In this document: positions 1 through 12,927 of the stretch, piece after piece | Position numbering within the stretch: the stretch's first letter is position 1 | Layout of the letters: the number at the start of each line of letters is the position of its first letter | Source of the DNA: Pyxicephalus adspersus | Lineage: Eukaryota > Chordata > Amphibia > Anura > Pyxicephalidae | Direction of reading: 5' to 3' | DNA: 64,000 bases | Assembly: GCF_032062135.1 (NCBI RefSeq) | Contig: NC_092859.1 | Coordinates: 123,742,663-123,806,662 of the forward strand | Translations under genes and position numbers: made by a program | Notes under the pieces: model-generated | The model's database searches: none | The model's input: the letters and a program-made list of their open reading frames with translations, nothing else | Told to the model about the DNA's origin: nothing

Positions 1-805
1 AATATAATTAAGGATATGGAGTTATCTGCAAAGGAAATAAATATTTATAGGGACTGATTGCCTTATTTTCATCAGGTGATCCCACAAATAGCACTTATAA
101 TACAGTGACTTGTATCTATATAGGGAGCCAGATTTGTCACTCAGACTGATCTGCTGACATGTCTTCTTCTCTTCATTTACTGTACATGAGGGTTTGGGAT
201 CTTAGAAGTTTATAGACGGCTAAGCATAATGTTTAAACTTTCGGCTCATACAGCGTAACAAGGAAGTGATCCTCTATGACAAAACATCAGGCAGGATTAA
301 ACACGCCAGATGAGTCACATCTGGTGTTTAGGCATTGGCTTTTGTGTCCATTTTGGAAGAAACAAAGCTCTGATGAATGTGCAGCTTTCTCTTCTGTAAT
401 GATGTACCTGGGAAGCAGAGATGTCCCATAAGTTTGCACCAGTGGCTGGATTTAATAGCTGACAATCCACCACTAGCAAGAACATTTGTGTTGCCAATGG
501 AAGTGACATGCACAGTTATGCAACGCGGAGCAATTTTTCTAAAATTTCTTCCTGCCTTACTATCATGGTGATCCAATGGCTTTGACACTTAATAAATTAC
601 TGATCCAGAATAATTATTCTGGGTCAGTATTGCAGGCAAGACTGAAGGAACAGACAGGATATTCAGCTAGACTTTTCAGAAGGCTGGGATTGTCTGCCCT
701 GTATTTTTGATGCAGGCTAATAAAAATGTTTATTAATGCACAAAGCTCATACATTATACAACCAATACTAATTCAGAATGATCATTTATAAATGTAATAA
801 ACATT
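1..805. other. AT-rich noncoding DNA
   Basis: No recognisable gene or repeat end was found. An 86-codon frame on the minus strand (328..588) overlaps a 64-codon plus frame, and neither resembles a known protein or carries splice signals. Poly(A/T)-rich stretches dominate after about 590. Confidence 0.55.
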
Positions 806-935
806 AGGGCTTATCTAATACAGCAAGCGCGGTGGGTAAACAACAGTAACCTAGCAACCACCATTTTTTTCATTATTCTGACTCTAGACTGATGAAAGAT
901 GCAATTCGGCTGCTCTGGGTTACTGTTGTTTTCAC
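806..935. repeat. Inverted-repeat MITE fragment, frog type
   Basis: A perfect 14-bp inverted repeat is visible: AAACAACAGTAACC near 838..851 pairs with GGTTACTGTTGTTT near 918..931. The left part (AGGGCTTATCTAATACAGC) looks like the degraded end of a frog MITE whose ends normally read as 'gggcttatttactaa'. The matching right terminus is missing, so the copy is probably truncated. The family assignment is from memory of frog repeats; the inverted repeat is seen directly. Confidence 0.5.
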
Positions 936-1499
936 ATCCTTAATGTTCTTTACACTCATTAAATAGGCCTGATACTTTCATTTTAAAAAGAAGAAAAGTT
1001 CCTTGAGGCTTAGAGTACAATGAAGCACTGAATATGAGTTCATTACAAGGTTGTTTTTGAAAAGGGGGAACGTCCTTTCTGAAGGTTTGATTGCAGTGAA
1101 TCAATGCAGTATAAACATTAATTACAAACTGTGTGGATGTTAGTTCTTTCATTTCCATTGTACATGGTCATACTTCAGTTCAGCAAAGCTGATTCATAAT
1201 GTGAGTAGGCACCACAGTCCTCATAGGGTCAATGATCACTTATGTTTGCTCCCAATGAGTTGTGGAGAATGAAAAGAGACATTCAACAACAGAAGGTTAA
1301 AATCACCTTGTAAATCTCCAAGTTTACACTAGTCTATATATACAGTACTCTATTTTCAAGGGAGAGGGGAGGGTATGCTTCTTCAAATTTAGTGTTCCTC
1401 AATTACACCTGGAATAAAGCAATAAAGGACCTGGATCAGACACTCAATCCCTCTTCCAGGCCAGAAATTGAGGATGACTATGTTTTCATATTCTTGGAG
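936..1499. other. Noncoding, nothing recognised
   Basis: AT-rich sequence with short frames only (72 codons minus at 940..1158). No motif, splice-site pair or repeat end was identified. Confidence 0.5.
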
Positions 1500-2062
1500 T
1501 TGTTTGATGAATCTCAAAATCTGCTACAATATTCAGATAGTAGGGTCAGAATTTGATGTTAACAACATTAAAACATGGATCCATCCTGTTTTTATCAGCG
1601 GTTTGTTGTGGTGGTATAATGCTGTGGGCATATTTTCTGTGGGCCTCTAAGTACCAAAAGACTATTGTTTAAATGCCACAGCATACCTTTGTCAAGTTCC
1701 TGACCATGTCCATCACCTGGAGACCTCACCATTTGATGGCTACTTCCAGCAGGATAACGTATCATGTCACAAATTTGAAATTATCTTAAACTGGTTTCTT
1801 TAACATGGCAATGAGTTCACCATACCCAAATGACCTCCAGTCACCAGATATAATAAAATAAAATATAATAAACCAATACCTTTGGGTGCAGTGAATGGTA
1901 GAGTCTCATCATGGATATGCAACCAACATATCTGCAGCAACTGCACAATGCTGATCCTGGGGAATGTTTCCAGCACCTTATTGAATCTATGCCGCAAACA
2001 ATTACGAAAGTGCAGAAGGCATAAGGTACTAAAAGGTATAGCCTAGCACTAATAAAATGTGT
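1500..2062 (+). pseudogene. Decayed Tc1-like transposase, 3' half
   Basis: This is the C-terminal half of a Tc1-type transposase, read on the plus strand with several frameshifts and stops. The segment around 1503..1514 reads F-D-E-S, which carries the first catalytic aspartate. The stretch 1551..1580 matches the family's 'NNxKxWIHP' region, and 1735..1765 reads G-Y-F-Q-Q-D-N, which holds the second aspartate (codon 1753..1755). The third acidic residue normally sits in the NPIEHLW motif after 'SPD'. Here that motif has been replaced by an AT-rich insertion at about 1848..1880, so the catalytic triad is broken. Downstream, 1915..2015 keeps the 'QQL', 'ECFQHL' and 'ESMP' stretches. The sequence ends near 2025..2058 in 'ggtact...ctaataaaatg', close to the usual 3' end of this family. 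No N-terminal helix-turn-helix or left terminal repeat was found upstream. It is a dead fragment. Confidence 0.8.
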
Positions 2063-3747
2063 ATATGTATATATTACAACTTTTTCTGTTCTGCAAAATT
2101 TTACGCTTCACCTTAGCAATGCAGCTCCCATGCCACACATTTGTAAACTGCAAGAAAATCAGGCAAGGTTTTATGGCATAATAGCTTTAGGCAATTTTTA
2201 TAAATTGGTCCTTTTTTTGTGGCAGATGTTCAAAGCTGACCCAGTCTCTGATATTGTAGAAAGAAGAATGTATTCTTGATGCATGCTCACACAATTGCTT
2301 AGCAAAGCTTTACCTTTCATGCGGAAAATGAGTATTCTATTTTACATTGAGCGGCACAACAGCCTCTGCGAAAACAACAACAGAGAATCAAAAATCTCAG
2401 GTTTAAAGCTTCAGTGTCTCAACTAAAAATAAATGACATTAACTAAGCATCATTGTTGCTTGGAAAAGCAGTGTTGTGTTACTGCCTCTTGTCAAGCGCT
2501 CATGATGGATCAGTGTTTACCATTTGCACTCAACACTCCACTTGCTGCTGACAACTAGCAAAGTAGTAAAATATGCAAAAGCTTGTTTTATGACCTTTGT
2601 TGTCTGCTTTTGTAAACTTCCATAATGTGCGTAGGTGAGCCTGAAATCTTTTCCATGTCTCCCTTAGAGTCCCATATTTTTGTAAATACCTACTAACGCA
2701 GCACTACCTGAAAAGAAATGTTGCATCATAGAGATAGAAGGACGGCTGCTTTTTAAATATCCTGTGGAGCTGCCAAAGGAGACAGGAAATAGAAAGCTGC
2801 TGATCTGGGCACATAAAAACCCAAAATAAGAGGGAGATAGCACATAAAGATCTAAAGTGAGCCATACCACTAAGTTCATTTCCATAAAGAGACACAAGAA
2901 TTTACAGCTCGCTACTTTTCTGGTGTTTGACATAGGCAGATGTTCTATCACTGGTACTAATAGGTGATCTGAATCTTGTTTAAAGTATATGTCAAGGCTA
3001 AAAATACCCCACAACGATGCACTAAAACTCTGCAATAAATTTAGACCCTGCAAATATGGAAACCACTTGTTGAAATGCACTTAGCTCCTATTTTTTTTAT
3101 GGGCAGTGATGGCCCAGACTTGATTTATCTTGGGTTTGACAAATCACCATTAAAAAAGAACGCTTATCAATGTGTACCATAACAGCTGGGCTCCCAGTTG
3201 ATATTCCTTTGCAAACGTAAAGTTTGTAAGGGTAAACATCAGTTCAACTTGAATAAGTTTGACTTGAACCAGGATTGTAAAACTAAAACTTTTTCAATTT
3301 TTGGGCAAATTTCCTCATCAGTTTGCAGGCATAGTTGATTTTAAATCAAACCCAAATCCCATCTTAGCTGAAGGCTGATAACACACATCATTTTTGTGGA
3401 CCGAATGGTTTTAGCCCCGCTCAGTTGTTATTTGTTAAAACCACTCCCCTCATCTCTACAACATGGGGACTCATTAGGCCAAGTCCCTTTTTGCATACTT
3501 TAACCATGAAATAATGGTACATTAAATAATTTTCACATTCACACACCTTCGCTCATGATTTGCACAATTTTCTTGAATAAAATTGACAAAAATGTGTGCA
3601 TTATGAAATAAGTTGAGTGAACATTTTTAAAATCCTAGACCCCCAAAAAAGTGTTAAAACGATAAAGCTTTATAACCATTATTTTATTTCCAGGCTTCAG
3701 AACAATACACTGTGAATAATCTAAACACAAAGTCTGAAATAGATGTA
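2063..3747. other. Noncoding; one unsupported 138-codon frame
   Basis: The minus-strand frame at 2664..3080 (138 codons) is hydrophobic and matches no family I know. It overlaps a second minus frame (2704..2895) and lacks splice or promoter context. No repeat ends were seen in the rest. Confidence 0.5.
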
Positions 3748-4053
3748 AGTGAATAAGATAAGGATGAGAGTACCAAAGATGTAATGAGAGTTTAGTAAAT
3801 CTTTATTGTAGAAGGTCATAAAAACCAACACCTTTCAGGAGCTCATCACTCCCTCTTGCTGCTTGACTGGTGACCACATTATCCTTCATTGTTGTCCAGA
3901 AATCTCACAATTTACTATCAGCATCTGAACCCTGATGAAGGTGGAACGTTGATAACCTCAGACACGTTGAATTTTCCCTTCTTCTGTGTGCAATAAAATT
4001 TACTAGACTCAAATGATATTGTTGCTTCTCTTATCCTTCTCACATTCTTCAAA
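3748..4053. mobile_element. ~300-bp inverted-repeat element with a hammerhead-like core
   Basis: The two ends are imperfect inverted repeats of about 55-60 bp. Left 3750..3809 (gaataagataaggatgagag...ttagtaaatctttattg) pairs with right 3992..4051 (caataaaatttactagac...cttatccttctcac). Inside, 3930..3970 reads CCTGATGAAGGTGGAACG...CACGTTGAA. This resembles the CTGATGA...GAAAC hammerhead-type motif that occurs in Penelope-like elements and in many amphibian repeats, but the catalytic core is not intact. No open frame is present. It could be a MITE or the remnant of a Penelope-like terminal repeat; the inverted ends are direct observation and the ribozyme link is inference. Confidence 0.6.
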
Positions 4054-6465
4054 TTGCTCTAAGGATCCCCAAGGATACATTAGATAACAAAGACCAGCTG
4101 CTAAAATTTGGATTTGAAGTTTTGTTTTGGGTTCAGAGCTCTACACTAACATGTTTGTGGTTGAAGCAACTTCCTCATCTCGCATCATTATAATGTAGGT
4201 TTTTCTAAACCTGTTTGTGCAGTGGATTTTGTTCTTAGTCTCTTAAGCTTTTGATGAAGAACGAAAGTGAATTTGGTAGTATTGATATTCTTCAAAACCT
4301 AACAATTTGTGTCCAAATTGACATTTTTAGGTTAGTCATCAATGTCGGGTTCGACCATTAAACATTCAAAATCACTTTAGGCAAATAAATCAAATACAGT
4401 TTAATAGAGAAGCACACACACATACACAAAAAAACTTTATTAATGCCACACTTTATGTTGCCACATTAAGGTGATCAGTAGATTTAAAAAAAACAAAAAA
4501 ATGTACAGTGTCAACACAATTTCATGTCTGGTAGTTACATCATCCCATCCCAGACAATAAAGATGGCCAAAGACTTCAAACCAAAAAGAAGAATAAAGAT
4601 GTCAGCAATGAGGGACATTGCAGCCTTTGTAGTGCTGAATGGGATGGAAGGGACTGCTTTAGGAGGTTGTAGCCAAATCCTGTCTGCTGGAAGGGGAATT
4701 AAATTCTACATTAAGCAAGATCTAACGGTTTAAAAATATATTGGTAACATAAATAATGTTTAATAAACAAAATATTTATTTTGTTATTAATGCATGCCTC
4801 TTTTGACCATTATTAAAGGCTGTGAAAACTCATTTTATGCCTCCAAATTTATTGGATATTTTGCAAACTGATTGGGCACTCATAGGCTGCCGCCCATACC
4901 AACTTTTAGTGTTGCATTGCAATGATTCTTTGGATTCACTTTCTTTACATTCTTTTGTATTATATCAGCACAGACAGGGGCTTTATAATAAAAAAATATA
5001 CAGTAGCTCTACCTTTATTTTGTATCTTTTAACTGCTCACCAAAAAAGCTTTTCGGTCTCAAATCCCAGTAAAGTCAAGTATGAAAAATACATGTATAGA
5101 AGGACTATATAAGCAGGTCTGAATTGTAATTCCCCACAGGAATAGAATAATCAGAGACGCACTGGAAAGGGCAAGCGGCTCAGACATTCCACATCCTGAG
5201 CAATCCAGAAATATGACTTACCATTATGTGGCATTTACCTAGTTCTTCAGAAGCCGAGTACATAAAAGTCTGATAACTCTGTGGAAATTGCTGTAAAATG
5301 AGTGCACTAAGCAAACTCTTGATACGGCTACAGTACAGATATAAATAGCATGGACATTATCCCTTCCCCAAGCTGTATTCATACTTGGAATCTTTTTTAC
5401 AGTGTCCATGCAAATATCACTTTCTTTCATTATCTTTTTAATAATTGCTGCACAACATAACAATCCCGGAGGAAGTGCTCCATTTCTGTGAAGAAGTCAT
5501 AATTCATTGCATGGTGCCTACTGTATGAGGGGATGTTAAAAGCTAGAAAGGTCAAAGGGTTAATATATAAAGTGAATATGAGATTGGCAGTCTTTGAGTA
5601 AGACATGCTTTAATCCCTGAGGTATAATTAAACATCTGCATTTATTTTAATGGCTAAATTGTAACTGCGTGCCAGAAGCCGACAAGGAAAATGGTTGTAG
5701 CATTTAAAAGGTAACAATAGTGTATGTTATATTTTTTTAACTCCAAGACTTTTATACTAACTTAAAGTAAGTGTGGATGAGACTTTAATGCTATTACTTG
5801 CTTTGTGTTTCATATTTGTAAGATTTGTAAGTACACCTTTATTACAAATCCATACGCAATCTGTCTAGACTTTCTGCTGACTAAAGCAAAAAATACCCAT
5901 CCATTCAGTTTCATAAAAACGGTCACTGTATATTTAGATGTCAGTACCTAAACGTGTATAAAATAAACAGGTTAATTTCATATACTGCCCTCAAATACCC
6001 ACAATTAATGTCACTGGAACCATCTTTAATGTTGAATCTCATTCAAGTAGCCATTTATTCCCTCTCCCACCATCATTATATGCCACCCACCAGCAGTTGA
6101 ATACCTTTTAATTTTAGAAAAAAAAACAGTGTAGGAAAATATTTGGTGGATCTGTGGCATCAAGTATTAACTATACATAGTCAGAATGGGTGTTACAAAC
6201 ATGGTGAGGGATTTGCCTAAAGCTTATGGAAACTCCAATGAGGATCCCCTGTTTTGTAGTCCTAACACACTTGTAGTGCAATGTTGACAACACTGTTCCT
6301 CCATAGATACAGAACAGTAAGTGTTAATGATGGAAACACCAGGTAAAACAAAAAAAAAAAACTAATGCATCCAGCATATTTAAGGACTGGTAATCAGAAG
6401 ACTGTATATATTATTTTTTATTGGTTTTGGATTTAGATACACTTTAATTATTATGGATAAAAATA
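4054..6465. other. Noncoding; two unsupported short frames
   Basis: Plus-strand frames at 4524..4733 (69 codons) and 4822..5112 (96 codons) are open but match no family I know. A microsatellite-like CA run lies at about 4413..4430. The region from 5590 to 6460 is AT-rich with nothing recognised. Confidence 0.5.
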
Positions 6466-6530
6466 TTATTATTTAGTATTTATATAGTGCCAACATATTA
6501 CACAGCATTTTACAAAGTCCATAGTCATGT
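6466..6530. repeat. Dispersed 'tttatatagtgccaacatatta' repeat
   Basis: The segment reads attattatttagtatttata followed by tagtgccaacatattacaca. A second diverged copy is at 50483..50541. This short conserved block, usually preceded by an ATT run, is very common in frog genomes. I cannot say whether it belongs to a LINE tail or another class. Confidence 0.55.
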
Positions 6531-7307
6531 ATTAGAATATTATCATACATAGATTTACCCACTTTTGATCAATAATGTTCGCATTCTGGAGTAGAGAAGG
6601 AGTAACTGAGGAATCTGGAGTAGGAAAGACTTTCCTGTGTGTTTGTAAGAACCACAGAATCAACTGTGAGATGATAAAACTACTTGGGAAAATGGGTTTT
6701 CCTATTTGTAGGGATTTAACCATTCCCAACACCAGCTAAAAACTGAAAAAAAAAACTCATCAACCCATCAAGTTGTTTTTTTTCTAATGACTAATATACA
6801 TAAGTCTCTACTTAAAATTTAAAACAATAGGATTAGGAACATTATTTTCACCAAAAAAGTAACATTTACATTGAGATTTGAAAATTACAGGCACATGGCT
6901 ATAAATAAAAGATCTTGCATGAAAATTCTGGAATTAAGACTAAAGAAAATAATAAAAAAGCATTGGCAAAGATAACCGAAAGCCAGATGTGGACTTTGGG
7001 ATTGCTGTGTAGCACATCCCGTATATCTCACTCTGATGCTGCTCCCCTGCTACATTTACCAGCAATTACTGGCTGTCAAAATGACAGCAAGAACTGTATA
7101 CTAGAGCAGCAATTGGACACAATGACAAAATTGAGCTTTTCAAATCTGTTTTTAACTACTGTTTAAAAATGTAATTCATTGATACAATTTAGTATTTTGC
7201 TACATTATATTTATTCTATTCATTCAACTGAAGATTGAAAAGGTGTGACCTTCATCTGCATATGATGTTAAGTAAAATAGGCTCATGACTGCAATAATAT
7301 TTTATAT
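6531..7307. other. Noncoding, nothing recognised
   Basis: AT-rich sequence. A plus frame at 6915..7166 (83 codons) shows no recognisable domain and no splice context. Confidence 0.5.
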
Positions 7308-7308
7308 T

Positions 7309-7345
<37 letters not shown>

Positions 7346-7368
7346 TTATAATAATAATATTAATATTA
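7308..7368. repeat. (AAT)n microsatellite
   Basis: Nearly perfect TAA/AAT trinucleotide repeat of about 60 bp, degenerating at its right end into TATTATAATAAT variants. Confidence 0.95.
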
Positions 7369-7465
7369 GCATGATTTCCTACATAACACCTTATTACCTA
7401 AGTTAATTTTAATCAGCTTTAGTTAAATCTTTCATATTCCCCTACAATCTTCCTTAATGTGCTCT

Positions 7466-7516
7466 AATATATATATATATATATATTATTGTATATGTAA
7501 TATATATATATATATT
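7466..7516. repeat. (TA)n microsatellite, interrupted
   Basis: Two TA tracts separated by about 12 bp (ttattgtatatgtaa). Confidence 0.95.
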
Positions 7517-8680
7517 GTTTTTACGTACCACAATTATTGCAGAAAAAAAGGCATATAGCCCGAATTTAAAATTGTTCTGGTCCAAAATAGGTGTACAGCT
7601 TTTAAACAGTTTCTTAGTCAGTAAGAAAGATTGATTTTAATTTTAGGAATCCAAATTTACAAAAATAACTTTCTTGCAGTATTTTCTGCTTGTGTAGAGC
7701 AGTATTTTGACTTTACTGCAAAACAATAAGCTACAAAGAATGGCACCTTGAAACAAGCCAAGAACCTTCTGGAAATTCCTATAGCATATAAACATGTTTG
7801 TAAACAGGATGGCATTTTCTTCTGGTGACCTTTAAGACCATAAGTGCTTTATGAAGAAATGATCTTCTATAAATACCACAAGACTTTTACAAACATTAAC
7901 AAAACACATTGCTAGGATGCAGAGAGGTTTTCCTGGGAAACCGTGAAAGCCAAAAAACATAATACTCATGACAGAATGGGAAGAACAGATGGTAGCCCTC
8001 TAATCTTTGCTTTTATTAGCTGTCTTTTCTGAACTGTGTAAACTCATGGGGTAGATTCCTGAGTCAGTGCCTATTGGCCATGGTAAAGGCACATTTAGAT
8101 AAACTTTAGTGCACTGACTAAACCTTGCGAGTGTGATAAATGAAAGCATAGATTGTGGGGCGCAGAACACTCCTGCAAAGTTTCCCCGAACATAACTGCA
8201 CGTTATAGATAAAAGGAAAACTTAAACCAATAATCCCATTTTCTGCATTAAGCTATGCTAAACCTTGGTAACATCTCCACTAAGGTTTACATTTAGGAAT
8301 ATCTGGCAGTGCTAGACACATATATCCATACCAGTCATAACTGAACTAAAAAAGAATATAAATACTGGTTTTGATAATTGGACTTTTACTAAGTATATCA
8401 TTCCAAGATAATGTGTAGGAGATATTACAAACAAAATCTAATTTTTTTTAAAAGACGCATCTTTAGGAAAGTAAGCAAATGGTTCACAAGTGAAATATCC
8501 CTACACCATTAACATAAAAAGTTGACAGATATAATAAATCTAAGGGCTCATACACTTATCTGAATCTCAAACGTTTTTCAAATGCAGCTTATTTTCTGAG
8601 TTTTCAGTTAGCCCCTAACAATCTAATATCTACATTATGACTCATTGGCAATTCCTCCATGTAGACCTATTGCAGTCAGG
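7517..8680. other. Noncoding, nothing recognised
   Basis: No gene or repeat termini found. Composition is slightly less AT-rich around 7760..8200. Confidence 0.5.
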
Positions 8681-8892
8681 GGGCTTGATTTATTAAAGCT
8701 CTCCAAGACTGGAACAGATTGACTTTCATGGGAGAACCTGGCTGATCCAGCAAACCTAAAATGGATTTCCTAAAAATCATTTGCAATTGGTTAGCAGATG
8801 TTTTCTTCCCTGGACTTGATCTATTTCAGATTCACCAAGGTTCTGCCATCATAATCTTCTCCAGTTTTGGAGAGCTTTAATAAATCAGACCC
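8681..8892. mobile_element. GGGCCTGATTTATTAAAG foldback MITE, copy 1
   Basis: A diverged but near full-length member of the family seen at ten loci here. The left end GGGCTTGATTTATTAAAGC and the right end GCTTTAATAAATCAGACCC are inverted repeats. The inner arms carry 'gatccagcaaacct' on the left and the diverged complement on the right. Flanks AGG and AAT do not match, so no target duplication survives. Confidence 0.85.
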
Positions 8893-9091
8893 AATGTGTT
8901 TTCTAATGCAAAGTGTAATACACTAGAATTACCACTGCAACTAAAAATCTTCATGCAAAAAGTAAGTTACTTCTGAATGCCTCTACCACTTACTGTTTAG
9001 CATCATATGACTTTGCTTACCACCTACCCATTGACAATGCCATTTTAGCTTTTAGCAGTCAAAGGTTGATTTGAGAGAGAGAGTATGTATA

Positions 9092-9114
9092 GAATATATA
9101 TATATAGTCTACAC

Positions 9115-9161
<47 letters not shown>
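9092..9161. repeat. (TA)n microsatellite
   Basis: Long TA tract interrupted by 'gtctacaca' and one extra A. The open frame that runs across it (9085..9270, poly Ile-Tyr) is an artefact of the repeat. Confidence 0.95.
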
Positions 9162-9162
<1 letters not shown>

Positions 9163-10559
9163 TTTATACTCTACTTTTCAATACTTAGTATGATATGGAA
9201 AAAATGGATGATCCCACCTGAGCATGTACACCTCCTTTCCGTCTCCACTGCTTTTCAAAGTCTGCAATAGGGTTGGTTGAGTTTCAACTGTAAACCAGGC
9301 ATTGGCTATTTGCTTAGCAAGAGTTTCAAGTTTAGCAGTTGTGGTGTTATTATAGTGTAACTGCCCCTGACAACTATCAATCAGAATGATAACCAAAAAT
9401 GCTGTTTTCCTTAGTAATGTGTTTAACCCTTAATTATATTGATTACTAGCCATAGCAAATCGATCACTAAATATACCAAAGATTAAAAAAAGAATGTGGT
9501 ATTATAACTGTCAATTATAATGTTGTGATTTATTTCTATGTATGTACACAGCTGCAATCCTAAACATGTGATAACTGTAGCCCACACAGCTAGCAAGCAA
9601 ATATAATATCAACCAGAATGGGAAAGGATTTTTTCATACATTTTTGATGGAGAATATGTGATGTCTCTCGACCTATGCCTTACGTATTATTAAACACATC
9701 CATGGTGCTTCATATGCTGAGCAAAGTCACCAGACCTGTGACCTGTGAAATCTGACTAAGGTGCCAGGTTTTGTGGAACCTGCAATGTGACTTTTTATTT
9801 CTATTTCTACTTTCTGTTTTAGACAATCAAAATAATTATGCATTATGGTGAACCATACCGCCCAATCGGCCCTCTCACATTTTTGTAGCAATCTCCACAA
9901 TTACAAATTACTGCCCAGATGCTCCCAGGGGAGAGCAGGTAGGACAACTTCTCTCTCTTGTAGCTTCCAGAATGAACACCTGATGCTCCTCCTTTCCTGT
10001 ACTTCAACCAGGTAAGACATCAACCCCATGGTAAACCCTAGGTTCTTTAACTTACTCATGCAGTCCCCCCATTCTTATATCTTTTCATGTATGCCTGTCA
10101 TTACAAACCCATGTATTCTGCCATAGCCATGTAGAATTTAAAAAAAAGCCTGCTTTAACCCTGCAGAACAGAATTGTGTCATCTGCAATAAGTGTCTTGG
10201 CCTACACCACACCGCCCTGGCTGTAGTTCTTTCATTGCCACAACAAGCTGCTCCCTTATGAAATATTTCTAAATGGTTTACTAAAACACAACACTAAACC
10301 AAAAAAATAAAAGTCCTCTTGTGAAAGTGTTGTGCCTTCTTATATTTTCTGACATGTAATTGCTAGTTTGTTCTATCAATTTCTATCCTAAATGCACTTT
10401 TATCTATTCTTCAAGCTAAATATTCCATGACAACCCAGCTGAACCTGATCATATTATTTTACATTTCATTTTTCATATGACACTAGTAAGGAAATGGTCA
10501 CATTTTTATATAGTAGCGGACAGATTTTAAGGTTATTTTCCTGGATTATGAATTTGTTT
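9162..10559. other. Noncoding, nothing recognised
   Basis: Only short frames. A pyrimidine-rich stretch followed by CAG/GTAAG at about 9990..10020 looks like adjoining splice signals but encloses no plausible exon. Confidence 0.5.
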
Positions 10560-10750
10560 CAAGATAGACAAGAAACTGCTGGCTGACATTTTCCGCATTT
10601 CAGATAAACCGAGTCATGGCATTGTCAGCCTTGTAATGTTTTCATACTTCAGCTGTCTAACAGTATCTGGACACGCGAGACACAGTGCTCTTGAGCTGAC
10701 ATGCGTATACTTCTATAACTATTCAAGACTTAGGTCTTCTGGCTTTGAAA
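10560..10750. other. Candidate conserved noncoding block
   Basis: The composition is balanced and free of simple repeats, unlike the flanking AT-rich DNA. It contains motif-like words such as TGACATTTTCCGC and CAGCTGTC. It has no open frame of note and no repeat ends. The call rests on texture only. Confidence 0.3.
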
Positions 10751-12927
10751 AGTGAGTAAGGCATAACAATGTTATTTTTATGTCTGTTTTACTTTTGCAA
10801 AATAGTTTTTATTTAATTGAATGAAGCCCCAAGAAAACCAATAAAGGCATCTTATCCTGAAGCAAAATATTATTTTAGAGAAAGCTACCTCCAAGAATTT
10901 CTTCTTAAACAGGTGTTTTACTTTGGGACAGATCCATTTTAAGATTACTGTACTTATGTAAAAAATACAGAGCTACAGGAAGCAGCCATTGTGCTGAACA
11001 TGAATGATGATTATATGAAGTTATAAATGGTTTCTTTTTGCAGTAAAAAAAGCTTTTTTCTGCAGCGAAGGTGGTGTATTCCCCAAATATAAGGAACATG
11101 AATGGACTCTGTATCCGTTTTTATGGCCAACTTGGCACAGGTCAGAAACCCCTGGAGTTTTCTGGTTATTTGATAAATGATAATTTGATAATGATATACT
11201 ATGTAAATTTTATACATTTCATTAATATACTTCCATCTTTCCTGCAGCAAGAACTTTTGGATCTTTATTACTCTATTTCCAGTTCAATTTCATCTACTCA
11301 CTTATTGTTTGAATGTATAAATACATACAATTCTATATTATATCATACAGGGTTATTTATGGGTTCATTATATGGTGATTCTAAATGATATGTAACTCCA
11401 TTTACAACTTTTGAATTTCTTGAGTATTGAAAGTTGTGAGGTTCAGATTCATTCTAAATATGTAACTAATACATTTAAGTTGGACATGTTCTTTCAACTT
11501 TTCTTTATTTTTTTTATTTCAGTAAATTTTTGACAATTTTATTAGTCATGTAATATTTTGTTTAAGCCTAAATTTGGTACTACTAAACCTGCTATTTTTG
11601 TATGATCTTTTACCAATATATTGGGATGTGGCTGTCCACTATTCTTTTTTATTACTTTTCTAATTGCTAATATTCACACAATAAATGTGTGGGTATTCAC
11701 TTTCATGATTTACCCCCTTTAGTAAATCATCATTTGTGGTATTATGTAGCTCCAAATGATTTTATGTAGTAGTGTACAGGCCAATCGGTTGTAAGGATGT
11801 TTTTTGAATAATAAGTTCCCATATTAGATGTACTTTAACATCATATTGGCTGCCTATTGATCAAACAAGTGCTATTGTCATTTAAAGCCAACATGTCACA
11901 TAAACTAAAAGCTAATCTTGTTCTCTGTTACCTCTGTATTCTATACTGCCACCATAAACTAGGGTTGGTAATTTATTTACAACCCTCATGTGATTTAGTT
12001 GGTTCCTGACACTGACTACCTACCTCCTATGAGCTGAATGGTAGAGAGACATAGGTAAGTCACCATGTTACCATTACCAAAAGTACAGATATTTTGACTA
12101 GGGAGATGGTGATGGGGAACACCCACACATGGCCACACGCCACCAGGCCCACTATTTTACACAAGGTTTTACCTCCCTCCACATTCAGTACATCACAGCA
12201 AAGTAGAGCGTTGGTATCAATGTAGTAAAGTAGGCCGGTGGGTGTGCAGAGGATAAAAATGGAACCCCCACCACCAAGTGGCACGTAGACAACTTCCTAG
12301 GTCACTTATGCCAAGAATCAGCCGTTATTATATCTTTACCTTGTTATACAATTATTGATCGTTTTTTTTTAGTATGTCTGTAAGTTTACTGCAAAACCTA
12401 AATGCAATTTTATGTCTTTATTGCAACAAATTTCCTAAATTTAATCTTTCATTGGGAACATTTTATATAAAATGTCACATTTTCATTAATCTGCAGGCTA
12501 CTTTTTCTACTTTTGCTTAGTACAAAGTTTTAGTATAAAATTGATAGTAACAGTTCTGACAAGATAACAACCAGGAACTATATAGGGACTTAATGATAGA
12601 AATCGATAATTCCAGAGCACAGCTTCACACACATCATCACCTGTCAGAAGTGTCCAGCTAAATCCTTATTCTTCAGTGTCCATGTGGAGACTTGGAGCAG
12701 GAATGTTTACCAGTCCACACAATCATATTCTACCACTATTTCAGTGCTGGATAGAAGCTATTGACATTACAGCATTGGTACACTATTTGCTATATGATCA
12801 TGTGGACCCAAGTTTGTTATAGCACATACATATACAAATTTACTACAGGTGTGGTTTGATGAGAAGTGTACAATGCAGTAAATGAACATAAAAATATATT
12901 CCCACAAAAGTGCTTAAAAAACTCAAT
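10751..12927. other. Noncoding; overlapping unsupported frames
   Basis: Frames on both strands at 10905..11388 (up to 105 codons) overlap each other and are AT-driven. Region 12060..12300 is less AT-rich but holds nothing I recognise. Confidence 0.5.

Noticed and set aside
2664..3080. 138-codon minus-strand frame
   Set aside because: No recognisable domain, overlapping frames, no splice or promoter context.
9085..9270. 61-codon plus frame rich in Ile and Tyr
   Set aside because: Translation of a TA microsatellite.
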